Part shown: positions 6,837 to 10,437 of the stretch, piece by piece | How positions within the stretch are numbered: position 1 is the first letter of the stretch | Layout of the letters: each line of letters begins with the position of its first letter | NCBI GenBank assembly: GCA_015222965.1 | Contig: JADFWF010000197.1 | Coordinates: forward strand, 1-10,437 | Origin: Pseudomonadota bacterium | GTDB lineage: Bacteria; Pseudomonadota; Gammaproteobacteria; SZUA-229 | DNA length: 10,437 bases | Direction: 5' to 3' | Notes under the pieces: generated by a model | Database searches by the model: none | What the model saw: the letters and a program-made list of their open reading frames with translations, nothing else | What the model was told of the DNA's origin: nothing | Position numbers and translations under genes: made by a program

Positions 6837-7703
6837 ATGGACATACAGAACATACGCGCATTTTTGATGATAGCCGAAACAGGTTCATTCTCCCGTGCCG
6901 CAGAAAAACTGTTCATCACTCAGCCCGCCATCAGCAAAAGAATCGCCACCCTGGAATTTTCTCTGGACTGTCAGCTGTTTGATCGGCTCGGCAAAAACGT
7001 GCAACTGACACAAACCGGTGAAGCCTTAATTCCAGGTTACCAGCGCATACTGGCAGAGATGGACGAAGCACAGCGCATCATCAGCACCCTGAGAACACAG
7101 GTCAGTGGCCACCTGAGATTTGGCACCAGCCACCACATCGGTCTACATCGCCTGCCCCCGGTATTACGTCAATACACCAAGCAGTTTCCACAGGTCGAAC
7201 TCGACATACAGTTCATGGATTCGGAACAGGCTGGTGCATTAATCTTGCACGGAGATATAGAGTTAGCATTAATCACCCTGCCCGATACTATCGATAAACC
7301 ACTGACGACGATACCGGTGTGGAGCGATCCGATGGAATGTGTTGTTGCTAACGACCACCTGTTAGCGAAACAAAAAACCGTCACAAGAAAACAACTGTCT
7401 GAACACGGTGTGCTGATACAGTCACACAGCACACATACGAGGGATATCATCGACCGTGCGCTAAAGCTGGATGCAGAGACAAAGATAATCATGGAATCAA
7501 ATTACCTCGAAACCATCAAAGCGATGATTCAAAATGGTTTAGGTTGGGGCGTGTTGCCTGAATCCATGATCGATAACACACTGCACAGACTAAAGATAAA
7601 AGATGTAAAAATGGAAAGGCATCTCGGACTCTTATTGCATGCATCCAGAACATTATCGAGTGCTGCCAACGCCCTGCTGGAAACATTAAAAAACACCGGA
7701 TAA
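6837..7703 (+). CDS. LysR-family transcriptional regulator, candidate regulator of the leu cluster
   Basis: The 288-residue protein is a complete LysR-type regulator. The N-terminal winged helix-turn-helix covers about residues 1-60, with the recognition region in GSFSRAAEKLFITQPAISKR (16-35) and the wing ending NVQLTQTGEAL. A linker helix follows (about 65-90), then a type-2 periplasmic-binding-protein-like effector domain starting at about SGHLRFGTSHHIGLHRLPPV and running to the C-terminus. The ATG at 6837 fits the standard family opening. Its ribosome site is poor and an upstream in-frame TAA excludes an earlier start. It is divergent to the YbhB-like gene and leuCDB, the classic position for a LysR protein controlling the neighbouring operon; Pseudomonas also has a LysR gene next to leuC. 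The effector is unknown, with a leucine-pathway intermediate as a guess. The protein is shorter than LeuO (about 314 residues) and I do not equate the two. Confidence 0.96.
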   Translation: MDIQNIRAFLMIAETGSFSRAAEKLFITQPAISKRIATLEFSLDCQLFDRLGKNVQLTQTGEALIPGYQRILAEMDEAQRIISTLRTQVSGHLRFGTSHHIGLHRLPPVLRQYTKQFPQVELDIQFMDSEQAGALILHGDIELALITLPDTIDKPLTTIPVWSDPMECVVANDHLLAKQKTVTRKQLSEHGVLIQSHSTHTRDIIDRALKLDAETKIIMESNYLETIKAMIQNGLGWGVLPESMIDNTLHRLKIKDVKMERHLGLLLHASRTLSSAANALLETLKNTG

Positions 7704-7734
7704 CAGCACCGATGCCTGCTGACAGAATTCTTCA

Positions 7735-7764
7735 TTTAACTGACCTATAATTTGGTCAGTCGAA
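7735..7764 (+). promoter_or_regulatory. Dyad enclosing a perfect -10 box upstream of the orphan lipoprotein (candidate operator/promoter)
   Basis: ACTGACC (7739-7745) and GGTCAGT (7754-7760) are perfect inverted arms separated by TATAATTT. Extending outward to 7735 and 7764 gives 11-base arms with two mismatches. The spacer contains a consensus -10 hexamer, TATAAT, at 7746-7751, and the lipoprotein ATG lies 29 bases downstream of it. A CTGACA at 7719-7724 resembles a -35 box but its 21-base spacing is too long. The arrangement looks like an operator laid over a promoter. Dyads of this form are common for TetR-family repressors, but no such regulator is in the window. No T-run follows, so it is unlikely to be a terminator for lysR. 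Confidence 0.45.
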
Positions 7765-7779
7765 CAACAAGAACAGACC

Positions 7780-9393
7780 ATGAACACGATGACAAAACTC
7801 TTTACTGCACTCAGCATTCTCATGCTTATTTCCTGCAGCAGCAGTTCAGGTTCCGGAGATACCGCTGCACCCGTATGGTCGGTAGAGATGGATTTTTTCC
7901 GTATCGAGAACGCAGCCGGACTCGACCCGTTCGTGGTCAACCTGACCATACTTCGCGATGGCACGCCGACAGCTGGTTTACAACCGACGATTTCACTGCA
8001 ACGCGGTTCAGCAAGTACGATTACCGATCAGGGTGATGGCAGCTATTTCTTTCAGGTAACCCCGACACAGACTGGTGAGCACGAAGTGACTGTTTCCTAT
8101 GAAAGCACCAGCATTACACGCACACCACTAGTACTTAAATCAGTTCATGCAGACTGGAACCAGCCGATGGCCGTTGCCGGCCTGGTAAACACTGCTGGTT
8201 ATGAGGATGGCGTAACCATCACTCCTGATGGCCAGTATCTATTCGTACAGACCGGTCCTCAATACTTCAGTGCGTATTTTGTCTATCTCGAATCCAGAGC
8301 CAATGGCGGCTGCGGTGGAGACCGACTGTTGCTCACCGTCTGCCGTCATCTCTGGCTGGATACTTTGCCCGGCCCTTATACCGCACCAGAGCGCCCCGGC
8401 TTTTTTGATGGACGTTTTTCCGGCACCGACTTTCTGCACAATTCCAATGCATGGGGAATCGGTATAGACCAGGCACCAATCTTTGCTTATGCCACCATGT
8501 TCTATGGTTTTAAGAAACAGCCGGATGGCAGTTTTGCAGAGCCGTTTTATATAGCCTTTGATGATTTAAACGATGCTATCGCCAGCCCGTTCGGCATGAG
8601 TTTTCGCATGAACACAGATGGCTCGGCCACCGTGGTGTTTGCGCATAACGATGGTGATGCCAGCGGTTTTTATGACCACGACAATGATAACAACGCCATT
8701 ACTGCCGATGTTGATAGCAGCTTTGATGTTTACACGATTGATATCACACCTGGACAAAACACGAATTTGGGTACTTATACGATTGGCCAGCCACCGATAC
8801 GTGACCCGGCATTCTTCCCTTCCGAGATGATCGACCTTGGTAAAACCGGTACCGAAGGCATATACGGCACACAGGGAAACCCGCACCTGTATGTATTAAA
8901 TGACGGCAGCGTCCATTCCATCTGGACCGATGATGAGTATGACGTCGGTGATAACCCCGGTGATGATAGTGACGCCGGGTTTCTCTCAGTATACACATTG
9001 AGTGCAGGCACATTCCCCAATGGCACATGGGAAAAAACAGTGCTACCAAATACCGTCATCAATACCGGGCCTATGCAGAGACAACCTTACTTTAGCGGTC
9101 AAGGGCTGTTCTACACACAGGATGTTGATATCAGGTATTCTGCTTATAACGGCAATGACACGGCAACAGATTATGCCAATGACACCAACTGGGGCATACC
9201 AGTAACTATTCTTGAAAAAGATCTAGGTGACACGCCTCTAGGTAAGATCATCGCAATCGGCGAACCAACGGTTACCGATGATAATGAATCACTTTATTTT
9301 GTCTACGGCTACGTAAGAAGTGTTGATCCTGTCACTGGCATAAGTGACATAAACATGCAGGCAGGTTTCATAGAGCGCCGAAAATTAAATTAA
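7780..9393 (+). CDS. Uncharacterised surface lipoprotein, Ig-like region plus probable beta-propeller
   Basis: I do not recognise this 537-residue protein as a named family. A lipoprotein signal (LFTALSILMLISCSSSSGSG) places the lipidated Cys at residue 19, with a Ser/Gly linker after it and no Asp at +2, so outer-membrane sorting is likely. Residues about 35-120 resemble an Ig-like/invasin-type beta-sandwich (LTILRDGTPTAGL, DQGDGSYFFQVTPTQTGEHE). The remainder has repeated short beta-segments with DG turns (DGVTITPDGQYLFVQT, KKQPDGSF, NTDGSATVVFAHN, EPTVTDDNESLYFVYGY), suggesting a beta-propeller. An Asp/Asn-rich loop, DGDASGFYDHDNDNNAITAD (291-310), could bind Ca2+. Apart from the lipobox cysteine, the only cysteines are Cys178 and Cys188, a likely disulfide. 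The start could instead be the ATG at 7789; ribosome sites are weak for both. It appears monocistronic, and no neighbour suggests a substrate. Confidence 0.85.
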   Translation: MNTMTKLFTALSILMLISCSSSSGSGDTAAPVWSVEMDFFRIENAAGLDPFVVNLTILRDGTPTAGLQPTISLQRGSASTITDQGDGSYFFQVTPTQTGEHEVTVSYESTSITRTPLVLKSVHADWNQPMAVAGLVNTAGYEDGVTITPDGQYLFVQTGPQYFSAYFVYLESRANGGCGGDRLLLTVCRHLWLDTLPGPYTAPERPGFFDGRFSGTDFLHNSNAWGIGIDQAPIFAYATMFYGFKKQPDGSFAEPFYIAFDDLNDAIASPFGMSFRMNTDGSATVVFAHNDGDASGFYDHDNDNNAITADVDSSFDVYTIDITPGQNTNLGTYTIGQPPIRDPAFFPSEMIDLGKTGTEGIYGTQGNPHLYVLNDGSVHSIWTDDEYDVGDNPGDDSDAGFLSVYTLSAGTFPNGTWEKTVLPNTVINTGPMQRQPYFSGQGLFYTQDVDIRYSAYNGNDTATDYANDTNWGIPVTILEKDLGDTPLGKIIAIGEPTVTDDNESLYFVYGYVRSVDPVTGISDINMQAGFIERRKLN

Positions 9394-9640
9394 GGTTACT
9401 GCATAATTTTCCATATAGATTTAAAGTATTATAAAAACAGAAATCTAAATGTTTAGACTTTACTTCTCAGTTCAATCATTAAGCGACCTTGAACGATTTT
9501 TTTAGACAATGAAAATTTGATCGTAAATGGGCATTCACGGTCACCCTACAAATTCATAGATATTTCATTAACCTTTATGGGGCACTAGATGTTTTAATAG
9601 ATAGACTGTCCCCAGATTTGAATTTATTGGAAAATGATAC
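9394..9640. other. Gene-free AT-rich interval between convergent genes
   Basis: These 247 bases separate the convergent ends of the lipoprotein gene and the outer-membrane protein gene. They contain a TAGATTT/AAATCTA dyad (9416-9422/9441-9447) and a weak terminator candidate listed separately. A GGGG (9579-9582) and CCCC (9610-9613) pair is embedded in a GGGGCACTAG...GACTGTCCCC arrangement. On the minus strand, a short stretch ending around 9480 reads as about 23 codons closing in a Lys-Lys-rich C-terminus, without a start, perhaps a relic. I recognise no gene or intact element. Confidence 0.4.
9470..9503 (+). terminator. Weak intrinsic terminator candidate after the lipoprotein gene
   Basis: GTTCAA (9470-9475) and TTGAAC (9489-9494) form a 6-bp inverted repeat with a 13-base loop, followed by GA and seven consecutive Ts (9497-9503) on the plus strand. 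Position, 77 bases after the lipoprotein stop, and the T-run fit an intrinsic terminator. The stem is AT-rich and short, so the call is tentative. Confidence 0.3.
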
Positions 9641-10168
9641 TTAGTACGTAAACAATAAGCCTAACTTAACAATATTTTCAGGTTTGTCATATAAATTAAA
9701 ATAACGTTTCCCACTAACCGTAAGACCAAACCTTTTTGTAACTTCATAGACTGCACCTGCTTCAGGATAATAAGATGCAATGTAGTCATCATTATCCCAG
9801 TTGTAGCCAAGGGCTACACCTATTCCTACGAAAAACGAAACGTCCCACCTAAATACATAACTACCACCCACATCCAGTGTCAAACCTTTGCCATTGGCAT
9901 CTGATTCCAGATAACTTAAATCAACATGTGATCCGGCATTATTATCAAAAAGCAAGCCACCAATAGATGTAACGGTCAGATCATCATTTTCCGTTGCTAA
10001 ACTACGTTGTATTTGGAGGTAATTCTTTTTAGATTCCGCTTGTGCAGATTCACCAGAAAGAAAGAAAATAAACAACAACATATATGCTAAAAACTGAATA
10101 TCCAGGCGGCGGATACTTGTGCTGCTATCTTGTTTGTGAAAAATAGTTGGGCGTAAATTAAATATCAT
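9641..10168 (-). CDS. Predicted small outer-membrane beta-barrel protein, uncharacterised
   Basis: The 175-residue product has an exported N-terminus with hydrophobic core FLAYMLLFIFFLSGESAQA and likely cleavage before Glu45. It is followed by alternating amphipathic segments typical of an 8-stranded porin-like or OmpA-like fold: LTVTSIGGLLF, SHVDLSYLES, GLTLDVGGSYVF, VSFFVGIGVALGYNW, GAVYEVTKRFGLTVSGKRYF. It ends VKLGLLFTY, with the C-terminal aromatic residue expected for barrel insertion by the BAM complex. The ATG at 10168 gives an unusually long n-region of about 25 residues before the hydrophobic core. An internal ATG (MLLFIFF, near 10084) would give a shorter signal but lacks a ribosome site, so the start is uncertain. 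Base composition is more AT-rich than in the leu/asd genes, which could indicate a separate history. No cysteines or ligand motifs are seen. The function is unknown. Confidence 0.68.
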   Translation of the reverse strand: MIFNLRPTIFHKQDSSTSIRRLDIQFLAYMLLFIFFLSGESAQAESKKNYLQIQRSLATENDDLTVTSIGGLLFDNNAGSHVDLSYLESDANGKGLTLDVGGSYVFRWDVSFFVGIGVALGYNWDNDDYIASYYPEAGAVYEVTKRFGLTVSGKRYFNLYDKPENIVKLGLLFTY

Positions 10169-10437
10169 TAGTGTTTATCCCGTTTTATAAACTCACAAGC
10201 TATCTGTAACTATTCCAGGGGATGTTTACATCAGCACAAACAAAAAATCTTCCGAAGAAGCTCTAGTGATCAACAATAAACCTTTATGCTTTGTAATAAG
10301 ACATTACAACGTTTTTATTATAAACATCCAATATTGTCCTATAAAAAATTAATTCCTTTTACCCGTATTCTGTATTGAAATAACAGTCTTCCTTATTTCA
10401 GTGGATGATGTTCTTGGATTATATTGAACTTGAACAA
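10169..10437. promoter_or_regulatory. AT-rich upstream region of the beta-barrel gene, to window end
   Basis: This 269-base stretch is very AT-rich and contains no supportable gene. It presumably holds the promoter of the minus-strand beta-barrel gene. A short TCTTC-C-GAAGA inverted repeat lies near 10248. At the far end, an ATG at 10405 opens a frame of 11 codons that runs off the window. It has no ribosome site, so I do not call it a gene. Confidence 0.3.

Noticed and set aside
8566..9062. Minus-strand open frames inside the lipoprotein gene
   Set aside because: They lie opposite a continuous 537-codon reading frame with a clear lipoprotein signal and have low-complexity His/Arg-rich translations typical of antisense shadows.
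10405..10437. Start of a plus-strand gene at the window end (MMFLDYIELEQ)
   Set aside because: Only 11 codons are visible, there is no ribosome site, and an open frame of this length is expected by chance.

Overview
This window looks like a chromosomal segment from a gammaproteobacterium. The evidence is the gene order leuC-leuD-leuB-asd-fimV on the minus strand with a LysR-type regulator on the opposite strand beyond leuC. That arrangement is familiar from Pseudomonas and related lineages, and FimV itself is a gammaproteobacterial polar/pilus protein. Coding DNA is of moderate GC and the intergenic gaps are AT-rich. I cannot name a genus.

Layout on the minus strand, in transcription order: a secreted YbhB/YbcL-family (PEBP-like) protein (6571..6038), leuC (6005..4608), a small entericidin-like secreted peptide (4588..4367), leuD (4321..3686), leuB (3493..2420), asd (2306..1284) and the N-terminal 376 codons of fimV (1130 to the window edge). 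The first three junctions are 32, 19 and 45 nt, so these genes are probably co-transcribed. LeuC and LeuD are the two subunits of isopropylmalate isomerase and LeuB is the next enzyme, so steps two and three of leucine synthesis are together. Asd opens the lysine/DAP, methionine, threonine and isoleucine branches of the aspartate family.

On the plus strand, a LysR regulator (6837..7703) lies divergent to the leu cluster and is its most natural candidate regulator. Next comes an orphan 537-residue lipoprotein (7780..9393) with an N-terminal Ig-like region and a probable beta-propeller, preceded by a dyad enclosing a perfect TATAAT. The AT-rich right end holds one minus-strand gene for a small predicted outer-membrane beta-barrel (10168..9641) between gaps with no recognisable gene.

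The most noteworthy features are: (1) the entericidin-like peptide has Trp where the lipobox Cys is expected, so as read it cannot be lipidated; (2) three sequence-unrelated palindromic repeats, each a pair of long arms, occupy the asd/leuB, leuB/leuD and ybhB-like/lysR gaps; (3) the dyad over the putative promoter of the orphan lipoprotein. I found no RNA genes, CRISPR arrays, intact insertion sequences or clear new defence or metabolic system. Most of the window is conserved housekeeping DNA.
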